Shown here one piece after another: positions 41,887-51,482 of a DNA stretch of 64,000 nt (its first letter is position 1; every line of letters begins with the position of its first letter). This stretch comes from Alphaproteobacteria bacterium (GTDB lineage: Bacteria > Pseudomonadota > Alphaproteobacteria > Caulobacterales > Aquidulcibacteraceae), in contig JAGWZE010000014.1 in assembly GCA_018969015.1 (NCBI GenBank), positions 21,772-85,771 of the forward strand, written 5' to 3'. The translations under genes were made by a program, and so were the position numbers. The notes below the pieces were generated by a model that was not told the origin of the DNA, searched no databases, and was given only the letters and a program-made list of their open reading frames with translations.

Positions 41887-43880
41887 TCGCAGAACTTGGC
41901 GGATTTCTCGGCCTGCTCGCGCTGGTTCTGGCGCTGAGCCAGGGGGCGCTCGGTCTCGTCGGCGGTCATCGCGACGATGCGCGCCTGAGTGCGGCGGCCG
42001 CGGCGGCGGCGCAAGCCTGTGCGGTGGCGCTGCTGGTGTCGTTCGCAGCGCTGATCGCGCTGTTCGTGCGGTCGGATTTCTCGGTCGCCGTCGTCGCCAA
42101 CAACAGCCACACCTTCAAGCCGCTGATCTACAAGATCGCCGGCGTTTGGGGGAACCACGAGGGCTCGATGCTCCTGTGGTGCCTCATCTCGGCGACGTTC
42201 GGCGCCATGATGGCCAATCTGCGCGGCGGCATCAGCCAGGGCGTGTGGTCCCGCGCGGTGGGCATCCAGGGCCTCGTGACGGCGGCGGCGCTCGCCTACA
42301 CGCTGTTCCTGTCGAGCCCCTTCGCGCGCCTCGATCCCGCGCCGTTGCAGGGCGGCGATCTCAATCCGTTGCTGCAGGACCCCGCGCTCGCGATCCATCC
42401 GCCGATGCTCTATCTCGGCTATGTCGGCATGTCGGCGCCGTTCTCGCTGGCGCTCGGCGCGCTGATCGCGGGGCAGGTCGATCAGGGCTGGGCGCGGGCA
42501 GTGCGCCCCTGGGCGCTCGCCGCCTGGACGTTCCTCACCATCGGCATCGCGCTCGGCTCCTACTGGGCCTATTACGAACTCGGCTGGGGCGGCTGGTGGT
42601 TCTGGGATCCGGTCGAGAACGCGAGCTTCATGCCGTGGCTCGCCGCCGCCGCGTTGCTGCACTCCGCCATCGTCACTGAACGCCGCGGCTCGCTGGCGTC
42701 CTGGACCATCCTTCTCGCCATTCTCGCGTTCGGCCTTGCGCTGCTCGGCACGTTCCTCGTGCGCTCGGGCGTGCTGACGTCCGTGCATGCCTTCGCCGTC
42801 GATCCGCGCCGCGGCGTCGCGGTGCTGACGATGCTCGCCGTCGCGCTCGGCGCGGGGCTCGCGCTCTATGCGTGGCGGGCGCCGAGCCTTGCGCGCCCGG
42901 CCGGCTTCGTCGCGGTCTCGCGGGACGGCGCGCTGCTCGCGAACAATCTCGGTCTTGCCGTCGCCACCGGCACGGTGCTCGTCGGCACGCTGTATCCGCT
43001 GCTCGTGGACGCGATCTCGAACGAGATCATCAGCGTTGGGCCGCCTTACTTCAACGCGACGTTCGGGCCGCTGATGGCGGCGATGTTCGTCATCCTGCCG
43101 TTCGCGCCGTTCCTCACCTGGCGCAAGGGCGATGCGGCCTATGCGGCGCGGCAGTTGTGGCTCGCCGGCGCCGTCGCGGTCGCGGGGCTGGTCGCCGTCG
43201 CGCTGCTCTGGAAGGGCGCGTTCTGGGTGTCCATCGGCGTCGGCCTTGGGCTGTGGCTGATCGTCGGCGCCTTCACCTATGTGTGGAAACGCTGGGGCCA
43301 GGGCGGGGCGCGCACGCCGGCGCGTCTCCTGGCGCTGCCGCTCGCCGTGTGGGCGATGAGCCTCGCCCATGCCGGCCTCGGCGTGATGACGATCGGCGCG
43401 GTCGCCGAAACCGGCTTCCGGTCGGAGAAGTCCGTCCGCCTCGCGCCGGGCGAAAGCACCGACTTCGCCGGCCGCACGGTGAAGCTCCTCAGCGTCGATC
43501 AGATCGAAGGGCCGAACTATTACGGCGATCGCGCGCGCCTCGACGTCAGCCTGCCGGGCAAGGCGCCCCAGCGCGCCGCGCCGGAACGCCGGCTCTATCC
43601 CGCCGCGGGCTCGGGAACCTCGGAGGTCGCGATCCTCAGCGATTGGACGGGCGACTACTACATCGCGCTTGGCGAACCGAGCCGCACCGACGGCGGCCAG
43701 GCCGGATGGACCGTCCGCCTCTACAAGAACCCGCTCGTGCATCTGATCTTCGTGGGGGCGCTGATGATGGCGCTCGGCGGCGTCTGCGCCATGACAGGCC
43801 TTGCTCGGGCGCGCCGCCGTGCGCCGGCGCCGGAGCCTGCCGCGCAGGGCGGCGCGCCACAGCCGGTCGCCGCGGAGTAG
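41883..43880 (+). CDS. ccmF: CcmF heme lyase
   Basis: 665 aa, GTG start, about 15 membrane segments. The WWD heme-handling motif is intact: GWGGWWFWDPVENASFMPWL (about 236-255). Histidine-containing loops around SHTFKPLIYKIAGVWGNHEGSMLLW (about 77-101) and HPPMLYLGYVG are also conserved. CcmF ligates heme to CxxCH apocytochrome with CcmH and CcmI at the periplasmic side of the inner membrane. 4-bp overlap with ccmE and 4 bp before ccmH. Confidence 0.96.
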   Translation: MIAELGGFLGLLALVLALSQGALGLVGGHRDDARLSAAAAAAAQACAVALLVSFAALIALFVRSDFSVAVVANNSHTFKPLIYKIAGVWGNHEGSMLLWCLISATFGAMMANLRGGISQGVWSRAVGIQGLVTAAALAYTLFLSSPFARLDPAPLQGGDLNPLLQDPALAIHPPMLYLGYVGMSAPFSLALGALIAGQVDQGWARAVRPWALAAWTFLTIGIALGSYWAYYELGWGGWWFWDPVENASFMPWLAAAALLHSAIVTERRGSLASWTILLAILAFGLALLGTFLVRSGVLTSVHAFAVDPRRGVAVLTMLAVALGAGLALYAWRAPSLARPAGFVAVSRDGALLANNLGLAVATGTVLVGTLYPLLVDAISNEIISVGPPYFNATFGPLMAAMFVILPFAPFLTWRKGDAAYAARQLWLAGAVAVAGLVAVALLWKGAFWVSIGVGLGLWLIVGAFTYVWKRWGQGGARTPARLLALPLAVWAMSLAHAGLGVMTIGAVAETGFRSEKSVRLAPGESTDFAGRTVKLLSVDQIEGPNYYGDRARLDVSLPGKAPQRAAPERRLYPAAGSGTSEVAILSDWTGDYYIALGEPSRTDGGQAGWTVRLYKNPLVHLIFVGALMMALGGVCAMTGLARARRRAPAPEPAAQGGAPQPVAAE

Positions 43881-43884
43881 CGCC

Positions 43885-44271
43885 ATGATCGCCGCCCTTG
43901 CGCTCGCCGCCGTCCTGCCGCTCGCCGACCCCGCCGAGGAACGCCGCGCCCAGGATCTTGAGCGCGAAATCCGCTGCGTCGTCTGCGAGAACGAGCCGAT
44001 CTCGCAATCCACCGCCGACATCGCGACCGACATGCGCAATCTCGTGCGCGAGCGCATCAAGGCGGGCGACAGCGACGACCAGATCCGCACCTTCTTCGCC
44101 GATCGCTATGGCGATTTCGTCCTGCTTCGGCCCCGCATGGACGCCTCGACGATCGCGCTCTGGGGCGCGCCGGTGGCGCTGCTGCTGCTGGGGGCGGGGC
44201 TGATCGTCATGGTCCGCCGTCAATCGGCCGGCGCGACGCTGGAACCGGACGTTCGGGACGGCGACCGCTAG
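43885..44271 (+). CDS. ccmH: CcmH thiol reductase of cytochrome c maturation
   Basis: 128 aa. An N-terminal hydrophobic signal/anchor, the CcmH redox motif RCVVCENEPISQSTADIATDMRNLVRERI (Cys31 and Cys34), and a C-terminal membrane segment (about 92-112). It reduces apocytochrome disulfides for CcmF. In many genomes a thioredoxin-like ccmG (dsbE) lies between ccmF and ccmH; here only 4 bp separate the two. Confidence 0.95.
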   Translation: MIAALALAAVLPLADPAEERRAQDLEREIRCVVCENEPISQSTADIATDMRNLVRERIKAGDSDDQIRTFFADRYGDFVLLRPRMDASTIALWGAPVALLLLGAGLIVMVRRQSAGATLEPDVRDGDR

Positions 44272-44496
44272 TCCGGATGGGGCCGTCAGGCGAAGGTGTG
44301 ACGGAAAGCCTGGGCCGACCTGACGGACGTTCGCTTCGAGCCATAATCCGGCCAAGCTTTCCAAGCATTTGCAGTCCAGACCGTTGGATTTGCGCGCCTA
44401 AATTCCCGGTAAGGGATTGTCCATAAAACGGTAATGTGCGCCAGTCCAAGGTCCCGGCCCGGCGATCCCGGCCAAGGTCGCGCTTCGAGGTTCGAC

Positions 44497-46029
44497 ATGT
44501 CCGCAGGCTCCAATTCCAAGCTTCTCAAACGCATGATGATCGCCGGCGCGTCGGCGGCGGCCTTGTTTGTCGGGTTCGCCGCCGCCCCGGCTTTGACCGC
44601 CCAGATGGCCGATGCGCGCCAGATCGTGATCCAGCCGCCGCAGGGCGCGCCGATGAGCTTCGCGGACCTGATCGCCCGCGTGAGCCCGGCCGTGGTGTCG
44701 ATCCAGGTCCGGACGAAACCGCAATCCGCGGCGGACATGTTCTCCGGCGGCGATCTCCCGCCCGGCTTCGAGGAATTCCTGCGCCGCAACCCCGAGTTCC
44801 GCCAGCAGCGCCGCGAAGGCCAGGCGCTCGGCTCCGGCTTCCTGATCGCCGAGAACGGCACGGTCGTGACGAACCACCACGTCGTCGACGACGCCACCGA
44901 GATCACGATCCGCACCAGCGACCGCAAGGAATACAAGGCCGAAGTGATCGGCTCCGACCAGGCGACCGATCTCGCCGTCCTGCGCATCAAGGACACCAAG
45001 GGCCAGCGCTTCCCGTTCGTGGCGTTCGATCGCTCGGCCGGGACGAACGTGCGCGTCGGTGACTGGGTCGTTGCGGTCGGCAACCCGTTCGGCCTCGACG
45101 GCACGGCCACGGCGGGCATCGTCTCCGCGAAGGGCCGCCGCGAAGGCGGCTCCTCCTATGTCGACTTCCTGCAGATCGACGCGCCGATCAACCGCGGCAA
45201 CTCCGGCGGCCCGACGTTCGATCTCCAAGGGCGCGTCATCGGCGTGAACTCGGCGATCTTCTCGCCCACGGGCGGCAATATCGGCATCGGCTTCGCGATC
45301 CCGGCCGACACCGCCTCCGCGGTCATCGACCAGCTCCTGAAGTCGGGCAAGGTCACGCGCGGCTGGCTCGGCGTCGAAGTGCAGCCGCTGGACGAGAGCC
45401 TCGCCAAGAGCCTCGGCCTCGGCGAAGCGCAAGGCGCCATGGTGGCGAGCGTGCGCCCGAACGCGCCGGCCGCCAAAGGCGGCGTGCGCGAAGGCGACGT
45501 CATCCTCTCCATCAACGGCGCGACCGTGGAAGACAGCCGCGACCTCACGCGCAAGGTCGGCGGCGTGCCGGTCGGCGCGGTCGCCCGCTTCGAGATCCTG
45601 CGTGACGGCCGCCGCATTACGCTGCCGATCACGCTGGCCGAGCGCCCGAGCGAGCAGGCGCTCGCCGGCCTTGGCGATGATCAGGGCGCGCCCGATGCGC
45701 CGAACGCCGGCGGCGCCGGCGCGACGCGTCAGGCCGCGTTGGGCCTGGACGTCCGCGCTCCCAACGCCGGAGACCGCGAGCGCCTGTCGTTACAGCCGGG
45801 CGACACGGGCCTCGTCGTGGCCGAGCTCGAGCCGGACAGCGACCTCGCGCGCAAGGGCCTGCGCGAAGGCGACATGATCGTCGAGGCAGGCGACCGGACC
45901 GTTCGGACTGCTGCCGATCTTTCGGAAGCCGTCGCCGCCGCGGCGAAGGACAACCGACCCTTGAAACTTAAAGTTCGAACGCAAGGCGGCCGTAACCGGT
46001 TCGTCGGTGCAGAGCTGAAACCGAACTGA
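44497..46029 (+). CDS. DegP/HtrA-family periplasmic serine protease
   Basis: 510 aa. Signal peptide/anchor 11-36, trypsin-like domain with catalytic triad His128 (TNHHVV), Asp158 (ATDLAVL), Ser236 (RGNSGGP), and two C-terminal PDZ domains (about 300-385 and 415-505), each with a carboxylate-binding loop such as RGWLGVEVQPL. It degrades or refolds misfolded periplasmic proteins. It is followed at 11 bp by a response regulator/kinase pair, which may be an envelope stress circuit (inference). Start chosen at 44497, as the upstream extension lacks a signal sequence. Confidence 0.95.
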   Translation: MSAGSNSKLLKRMMIAGASAAALFVGFAAAPALTAQMADARQIVIQPPQGAPMSFADLIARVSPAVVSIQVRTKPQSAADMFSGGDLPPGFEEFLRRNPEFRQQRREGQALGSGFLIAENGTVVTNHHVVDDATEITIRTSDRKEYKAEVIGSDQATDLAVLRIKDTKGQRFPFVAFDRSAGTNVRVGDWVVAVGNPFGLDGTATAGIVSAKGRREGGSSYVDFLQIDAPINRGNSGGPTFDLQGRVIGVNSAIFSPTGGNIGIGFAIPADTASAVIDQLLKSGKVTRGWLGVEVQPLDESLAKSLGLGEAQGAMVASVRPNAPAAKGGVREGDVILSINGATVEDSRDLTRKVGGVPVGAVARFEILRDGRRITLPITLAERPSEQALAGLGDDQGAPDAPNAGGAGATRQAALGLDVRAPNAGDRERLSLQPGDTGLVVAELEPDSDLARKGLREGDMIVEAGDRTVRTAADLSEAVAAAAKDNRPLKLKVRTQGGRNRFVGAELKPN

Positions 46030-46040
46030 GCGGAGGCTGC

Positions 46041-46712
46041 ATGCGGGTTCTCCTGGTCGAAGACGACAACGAAATGTCGGCGAACGTGAAGCGCGCCCTC
46101 GAAGAGGACGGGCACACGGTCGATGTCGCCGGGGACGGCGACACCGGCGAAACGCTGGCGCGTGACGGCGCGTTCGACGTCATCATCATGGACCGCATGC
46201 TGCCGCGCAAAGACGGGGTTTCGGTGGTCGAGTCGCTACGCGGCGCGGGCGTCTCGACGCCCATCCTCATGATGTCCGCGCTCGGCCAGGAAGAGCACCG
46301 CGTCGACGGCCTCAACGCCGGCTCGAACGACTACGTCGCCAAGGGCGTGTCCGCGCGTGAACTGCTCGCGCGCGTGCGCTCCCTCTGGCACGGGCGCGAC
46401 AAGACCGGCCCGGTCACGCGGCTGTCCGTCGGTGATCTGGAGATGGATCTGCTCGCGCGCACCGTCCATCGCGGCGGCCGCAAGATCGACCTCCAGCCGC
46501 GCGAGTTCCGCCTGCTCGAATACCTAATGCGCCACGCCGGTCAGGTGGTGACGCGCACGATGCTGCTCGAGAAGGTCTGGGACTATCACTTCGATCCCCA
46601 GACGAACGTGATCGACGTCCACATCTCCCGCCTGCGCGGCAAGATCGACAAGGATTTCGCCGCGCCGCTTTTGCATACGGTCAGGGGAGCGGGCTATCGA
46701 TTGGAGGCATGA
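46041..46712 (+). CDS. OmpR-family response regulator (DegP-linked)
   Basis: 223 aa. Receiver domain with EDDN, phospho-acceptor Asp51 (IIMDRMLP) and the Lys of AKGVS; winged-helix domain from about 125 with DLQPREFRLLEYLMRHAGQVVTR and HISRLRGKI. CpxR-like in organisation. 4-bp overlap with the kinase gene. Confidence 0.93.
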   Translation: MRVLLVEDDNEMSANVKRALEEDGHTVDVAGDGDTGETLARDGAFDVIIMDRMLPRKDGVSVVESLRGAGVSTPILMMSALGQEEHRVDGLNAGSNDYVAKGVSARELLARVRSLWHGRDKTGPVTRLSVGDLEMDLLARTVHRGGRKIDLQPREFRLLEYLMRHAGQVVTRTMLLEKVWDYHFDPQTNVIDVHISRLRGKIDKDFAAPLLHTVRGAGYRLEA

Positions 46713-48121
46713 AGTTCCAACTTCGCAGCCTCTTCAGGACCGCCACGTTTCGCCTCGCCCTGGCGCAGGCGGCGATGTTCACCCTGTTCGCGTTCGCGCT
46801 GCTCTTGACGGTCTATTTCACGACGGCCGGGCAGCTCACGCGTGACGCCGAACGCGCCGCCGACACCGAATTCGCCGCGCTCGCGCAGATCTACAACGAG
46901 GGCGGCCGCCAGCGGTTGAACGAGGAGATCATCGACCGCATCGGCGCGGGCGGGGCGGGCCTCTACGCCTTCGCCGATCCGAACGGCGAGGTGATCAGCG
47001 GCAGCTTCGACACGCTGCCCGTGCAGCCCGACGTCGAACCCCGCCGCGTCGTGTTCCCATTCGACGCCGTCACCGAGAACGGCAAGGTGCGCAAGTCCGC
47101 GCGCGGACGCGTGGGGCGCCTGCTCAACGGCCCGATCCTGCTCGTGGCGCGGGACATGGGCGATGCGAACGCCATCGTCGGCCGTATCTCGAGCGCGGTG
47201 TCCACCGGCGCGGTCGTGGGCCTCGTGTTCTCGCTCGTCGCGGGTTACGCCGCCGCCCGCCAGGCCGCGCGCCGCGCCGACCTCCTTTCAAAGACCGCGC
47301 GCGACGTCATGGCCGGCGATCTCAGTCGGCGTGCGCCGGTGGCCGGGATCGGTGACGAGTTCGACGATCTCGCCCAGGACCTCAACGCGATGCTCGAGCG
47401 GATCCAGCGGCTCGTCATCTCGACGCGCACGGCGGGCGACGCCATCGCCCACGATCTGCGCAGCCCGCTCGTGCGCATGCGCCAGACGATGGAGCAGGCG
47501 CTCGATCAGCCGCCCGACGCGCAGGCGGACCGCGAAGCGCTGCGCAAGGCGATGGAGGAGACCGAGCACATCCTCGACACCTTCAGCGCGCTTTTGAACC
47601 TCTCGCGCGCGCAATCGTTCGAACACCTGAAGCTGCAGAGCGTCGACGTGAGCGGGCTCGCCGGCGATCTCGCCGAATTCTTTGCGCCAGCTGCGGAGGA
47701 TGCGGGGCTTGCGTTCGAGGCCGTGATCGCGCCGGGCGTCGCCGTGGAGGGCGAGCCGCGCCTGATCATGCAGGCCGTCGCCAATCTCATCGAGAACGCC
47801 GTGAAATACACGCCCTCCGGCGGCGCGATCCGCTTCGAGGTGCGTCGCCCGCGCGACGGCGGCGCGGAGGTGCTCGTCGCCGACAGCGGGCCGGGCGTGC
47901 CGCCGCACGAACGCGAACGCGTGAAGGAGCGCTTCGTGCGCCTCGATCCCGAGCGCGCGCACGGCGGGGCGGGGCTGGGCCTCGCAATGGTGACGGTCGT
48001 CGCCGAGGTGCATCGCGGCCAGTTCGTTCTCGATGACGGGCTCGGCGGGCCGCACGGCCCGGGCCTTTCGGCCAAAATCGCGTTGCCGGCGGCGCCGCGT
48101 CAGCGCGCGCGCAGCACATGA
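46709..48121 (+). CDS. Sensor histidine kinase (DegP-linked)
   Basis: 470 aa. TM1 about 16-38, periplasmic loop about 40-160, TM2 about 163-183, HAMP region (AARQAARRADLLSKTARDVMAG), HisKA with His248 (AIAHDLRSPLVRMRQ), HATPase_c with N-box NLIENAVKYTP and G1 DSGPGV. Partner of the preceding regulator. The stop overlaps the glnE start (ATGA). Confidence 0.93.
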   Translation: MKFQLRSLFRTATFRLALAQAAMFTLFAFALLLTVYFTTAGQLTRDAERAADTEFAALAQIYNEGGRQRLNEEIIDRIGAGGAGLYAFADPNGEVISGSFDTLPVQPDVEPRRVVFPFDAVTENGKVRKSARGRVGRLLNGPILLVARDMGDANAIVGRISSAVSTGAVVGLVFSLVAGYAAARQAARRADLLSKTARDVMAGDLSRRAPVAGIGDEFDDLAQDLNAMLERIQRLVISTRTAGDAIAHDLRSPLVRMRQTMEQALDQPPDAQADREALRKAMEETEHILDTFSALLNLSRAQSFEHLKLQSVDVSGLAGDLAEFFAPAAEDAGLAFEAVIAPGVAVEGEPRLIMQAVANLIENAVKYTPSGGAIRFEVRRPRDGGAEVLVADSGPGVPPHERERVKERFVRLDPERAHGGAGLGLAMVTVVAEVHRGQFVLDDGLGGPHGPGLSAKIALPAAPRQRARST

Positions 48122-50982
48122 CCGCCGCCGGCGTCACCGGCGTCATCGGCCCCGCGCTTGCGCCCAACGATGCGCTGATCCTGTCCGGTCCCCACGCCGG
48201 CGCCGTCGCTGCGGCCAGCCGCGCGCCCTATCTGCGCCGGGTTCTCGAAGCGCGGCCCGATCTTGCCGCCGCGCTGGCGACGCTGGGGCCGGACGCCGTC
48301 GCGGCCGCCGCCGTCGCCGCCGCGCGATCCCGCCCGGCCGGGGAAGACCTCGAAGCCTCTATGGCGCGCCTGCGCAGCGCGAAGGCGGAGCTGCATCTGG
48401 CCTGCGCGTGCGGCGATCTCTCCGCCGCCTGGACGCTGGAGCAGGTCACCGCCGCGCTGTCGGACTTCGCCGACGCCGCGCTCGCCGCCGCCCTCGACGC
48501 CGCCGCAGTGTTCCTGCGCGGGCGCGGTGAACTCGCCGCGACGGACCCGGACGATCCGCGTGGCCCCGCGCCCGGCCTGATCCTGCTCGCCATGGGCAAG
48601 CACGGCGCGCGCGAGCTCAACTATTCCTCCGACGTCGACGTCACCGTCTTCTACGATCCCGAGACGCTGCCCACGCCGCCCGGCCGCGACGCGCAGCGCA
48701 CCGCCGTGCGTCTCGCGCAGGTATTGGTGCGCGCGATGGAGGAGATCACCGTCGACGGCTACGTATTCCGCACCGATCTGCGCCTGCGTCCCGATCCCGG
48801 CGCGACGCCCATCGCGGTGTCGCTGCCGGCGGCGGAAATCTACTACCAGTCCGTCGGCCAGAACTGGGAGCGCGCCGCCTTCATCAAGGCGCGCGCCTGC
48901 GCCGGCGACATCGAGGCGGGGCGCGCGTTCCTGGCTGGTCTCAAGAGCTTCCTCTGGCGGCGTCATCTCGACTACGCGGCCATCGCGGACATCCAGTCCA
49001 TCAAGCGGCAGATCCGCGCCGTCAAAGGCGGCGCCGAACTCGACGATCCCGTGTTCGACGTCAAGCTCGGCCGCGGCGGCATCCGCGACATCGAGCTTTT
49101 CGCGCAAACGCAGCAGCTCATCCTTGGCGGCCGCGATCCGTCCCTGCGCGCGCCGACGACGAAAGCCGCGCTCGACGCGCTCGTCGCCGCCGGCCGCCTG
49201 GACGCGCAGGAGCGCGACACGCTGCATGCGGCCTACACGTTCTATCGCGGCGTCGAGCACCGCATCCAGATGATCGACGACGCGCAGACCCACCGCGTCC
49301 CGGCGCGCGCCGAGGACCGCGCCCGCGTCGCCGCGCTGTGCGGCTATGCCGATCTCGCCGCGTTCGACGCCGCGTTGCTCGCCACCCGCCGCACCGTCGC
49401 GGCGATCGATGCGCGCCTGTTCGCGGACGCGCCGAGCCTCGCCGATCCGATCGGCAGCCTCGTGTTCACCGGCGTCGAGGACGATCCCGAAACCCTGCGC
49501 ACCTTGTCCGGGCTCGGATTCGTGCGGCCCGAACGCGTCTCGGGCGCCATCCGCGCCTGGCACCATGGCCGCATCCGCGCCATGCGTTCGGCGCGCGCGC
49601 GCGAACTGCTCACCGTGCTGACGCCGCGCCTGTTGCGCGCGATCGCCGCTGCGGGCGACGCCGACGTCGCCTTCGAGCGCTTCGCCGATTTCTTCGCCGC
49701 GCTGCCCGCCGGCGTGCAGACGCTTTCGCTCTTCCAGGCGCAGCCGGACCTGCTCGACGAAGCGACGGCGCTGATGGCGCTTGCGCCGCGCATCGGCGCG
49801 CTGCTCGGCCGCCAACCGGCGCTGCTCGACTCGATGGCGGAGGCGGAGTTCGCCCGTCCGCTCGCGCAGGATCCGCCCGGGGCCCGTCGCGCCGCGATCG
49901 ACCGCGCGCTCGTCGGCGTCGACGGGTTCGAGGCCGCGCTCAACGCCGTGCGCCGCGCCCAGCGCGAGGAGGCGTTTCGCATCGACGTGCAGGTGCTCAC
50001 CGGGCGCGCCGACGCGGACGCCGCCGGCGCCGCGCACGCCGAGCTCGCCGAGGCCTGCGTCGCCGCGCTCGCTGGCGTCGCCGAGGCCGAGACCACACGC
50101 CGCTTCGGGCCGCCGCCGGGCGCCTACGCCGTCGTCGCGCTCGGCAAGTTCGGCGGCCGCGAACTCGCCGAAGGCTCCGATCTCGATCTGATGCTGGTCT
50201 ATGACGCGCCCGACGCCGCCGGCGCCGCCGAGTTCTTCACGCGCCTCACGCAGCGCCTCATCACCGCGCTCTCCGCGCCGACGGAGGAGGGCGGGCTCTA
50301 CGAGGTCGACATGCAGCTGCGGCCATCGGGCCGCAAAGGGCCCGTCGCGGTCGCGCTCTCGTCCTTCGCGCGCTACTACCGCGAAGAGGCCTGGACGTGG
50401 GAGATCCTCGCGTTGACGCGCCTGCGCGCCTGCGCCGGCGATCCCGCGCTTGGCGTCCGCGTCGAAGCGTTCGCGCGCGAGGCCGTGCTCGCCCCGCGGG
50501 ACCGCGCCGCGACCTTCGCCGACGTCGCCGCGATGCGCGCGCGCATGGACCGCGACCGGCCCGGCAAATCGCCCTGGAGCCTGAAGCTCGCCCCTGGCGG
50601 CTTCGTCGACGTCGAATTCCTCGCCCAGGCGCTGCAGATCACGGCCGGCGAGGGCGCCGCCGCCGCGCTCGATCCCAACACCGGCCGTGCGCTCGCCCGC
50701 CTGCGCGACGCCGGCAAGCTCGCGCCCGCAGACGCCGCGCTCCTGATCGACGCCTGGACGGCCTATGCGCGCCTGCAGCACTGGATCCGCATCGTCGTCG
50801 GCGACGGCGTATTCGATCCCGCAACCGCAGCGCCGGCGCTGGCGCAACGGCTGGCGGCGGTGGGCGGCGCCGCTGATCTCCCCGCGCTCGAACAGGCGTT
50901 AACCAGACGGCAGCAGGCGGTGCGCACGCTGTTCGAACGCGTGATCGGCGTCGGCGACGGAAACGCCCCGCTGGCCCGTTGA
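48118..50982 (+). CDS. glnE: Bifunctional glutamine synthetase adenylyltransferase/deadenylase
   Basis: 954 aa, family length. Two nucleotidyltransferase domains with the GxxxGRELxxxSDxD-type motifs: GKHGARELNYSSDVDVT (160-176, Asp172/Asp174) for the deadenylase (AR-like) half and LGKFGGRELAEGSDLDLM (about 675-692) for the adenylyltransferase half. It controls glutamine synthetase activity in response to PII. Overlaps the kinase gene by 4 bp, so it is translationally coupled to the DegP-two-component operon. Confidence 0.95.
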   Translation: MTAAGVTGVIGPALAPNDALILSGPHAGAVAAASRAPYLRRVLEARPDLAAALATLGPDAVAAAAVAAARSRPAGEDLEASMARLRSAKAELHLACACGDLSAAWTLEQVTAALSDFADAALAAALDAAAVFLRGRGELAATDPDDPRGPAPGLILLAMGKHGARELNYSSDVDVTVFYDPETLPTPPGRDAQRTAVRLAQVLVRAMEEITVDGYVFRTDLRLRPDPGATPIAVSLPAAEIYYQSVGQNWERAAFIKARACAGDIEAGRAFLAGLKSFLWRRHLDYAAIADIQSIKRQIRAVKGGAELDDPVFDVKLGRGGIRDIELFAQTQQLILGGRDPSLRAPTTKAALDALVAAGRLDAQERDTLHAAYTFYRGVEHRIQMIDDAQTHRVPARAEDRARVAALCGYADLAAFDAALLATRRTVAAIDARLFADAPSLADPIGSLVFTGVEDDPETLRTLSGLGFVRPERVSGAIRAWHHGRIRAMRSARARELLTVLTPRLLRAIAAAGDADVAFERFADFFAALPAGVQTLSLFQAQPDLLDEATALMALAPRIGALLGRQPALLDSMAEAEFARPLAQDPPGARRAAIDRALVGVDGFEAALNAVRRAQREEAFRIDVQVLTGRADADAAGAAHAELAEACVAALAGVAEAETTRRFGPPPGAYAVVALGKFGGRELAEGSDLDLMLVYDAPDAAGAAEFFTRLTQRLITALSAPTEEGGLYEVDMQLRPSGRKGPVAVALSSFARYYREEAWTWEILALTRLRACAGDPALGVRVEAFAREAVLAPRDRAATFADVAAMRARMDRDRPGKSPWSLKLAPGGFVDVEFLAQALQITAGEGAAAALDPNTGRALARLRDAGKLAPADAALLIDAWTAYARLQHWIRIVVGDGVFDPATAAPALAQRLAAVGGAADLPALEQALTRRQQAVRTLFERVIGVGDGNAPLAR

Positions 50983-51011
50983 AAGGGCAGGACCCTTCCA
51001 AGGAGACACGG

Positions 51012-51446
51012 ATGAAGCGCTTCCCTCTCATCATCGCCGCCACTGCCGCCGCCGCCCTGGCGCTCGGGGCCGGCGTCGCCGCCGCGGCCCCCGGCCAGGG
51101 CGACCGCGCCGCGCGCATGGCCGAGCGGATGGCCGAACTCGACACCAACGGTGATGGCAAGGTCTCGCGCGCCGAGGCGGAGGCGGTTCGTCTCAAGGCC
51201 TTCGCCGCGATGGACGCCAACGGCGACGGCGTCGTCTCGCCCGCCGAGATGAAAGCCGCGCGGGCGGCGATCATGGCCCGGGAGAACCGTCGCATGCGCG
51301 CCATGGACCGTCTCGACACCAACAATGACGGGCAGATCACCAAGTCCGAAGCGCTCGCCGCGCCCTACGGGATGTTCGACCGTCTCGACGCCAACAAGGA
51401 CGGCGTGATCGACAAAACGGAGCTGCCGAAGGGGGGCGGGCGCTGA
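51012..51446 (+). CDS. Periplasmic EF-hand calcium-binding protein
   Basis: 144 aa from the ATG at 51012, which starts a signal peptide (MKRFPLIIAATAAAALALGA, about 1-25). Four EF-hand loops: DTNGDGKVSRAE, DANGDGVVSPAE, DTNNDGQITKSE and DANKDGVIDKTE, each with Asp/Asn/Gly and a Glu at loop position 12. AGGAGACA ribosome binding site. A secreted Ca2+-binding protein of unknown partner. The ECF sigma gene follows by 36 bp in the same direction. Confidence 0.93.
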   Translation: MKRFPLIIAATAAAALALGAGVAAAAPGQGDRAARMAERMAELDTNGDGKVSRAEAEAVRLKAFAAMDANGDGVVSPAEMKAARAAIMARENRRMRAMDRLDTNNDGQITKSEALAAPYGMFDRLDANKDGVIDKTELPKGGGR

Positions 51447-51482
51447 CGCGGGGCCGGGGCGAAGCGGGAGCAGCGGCGCGGC

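Noticed and set aside
44272..44496. A terminator after ccmH (CAGGC/GCCTG arms near 44287).
   Set aside because: The arms are short, the loop is long, and no U-tract follows.
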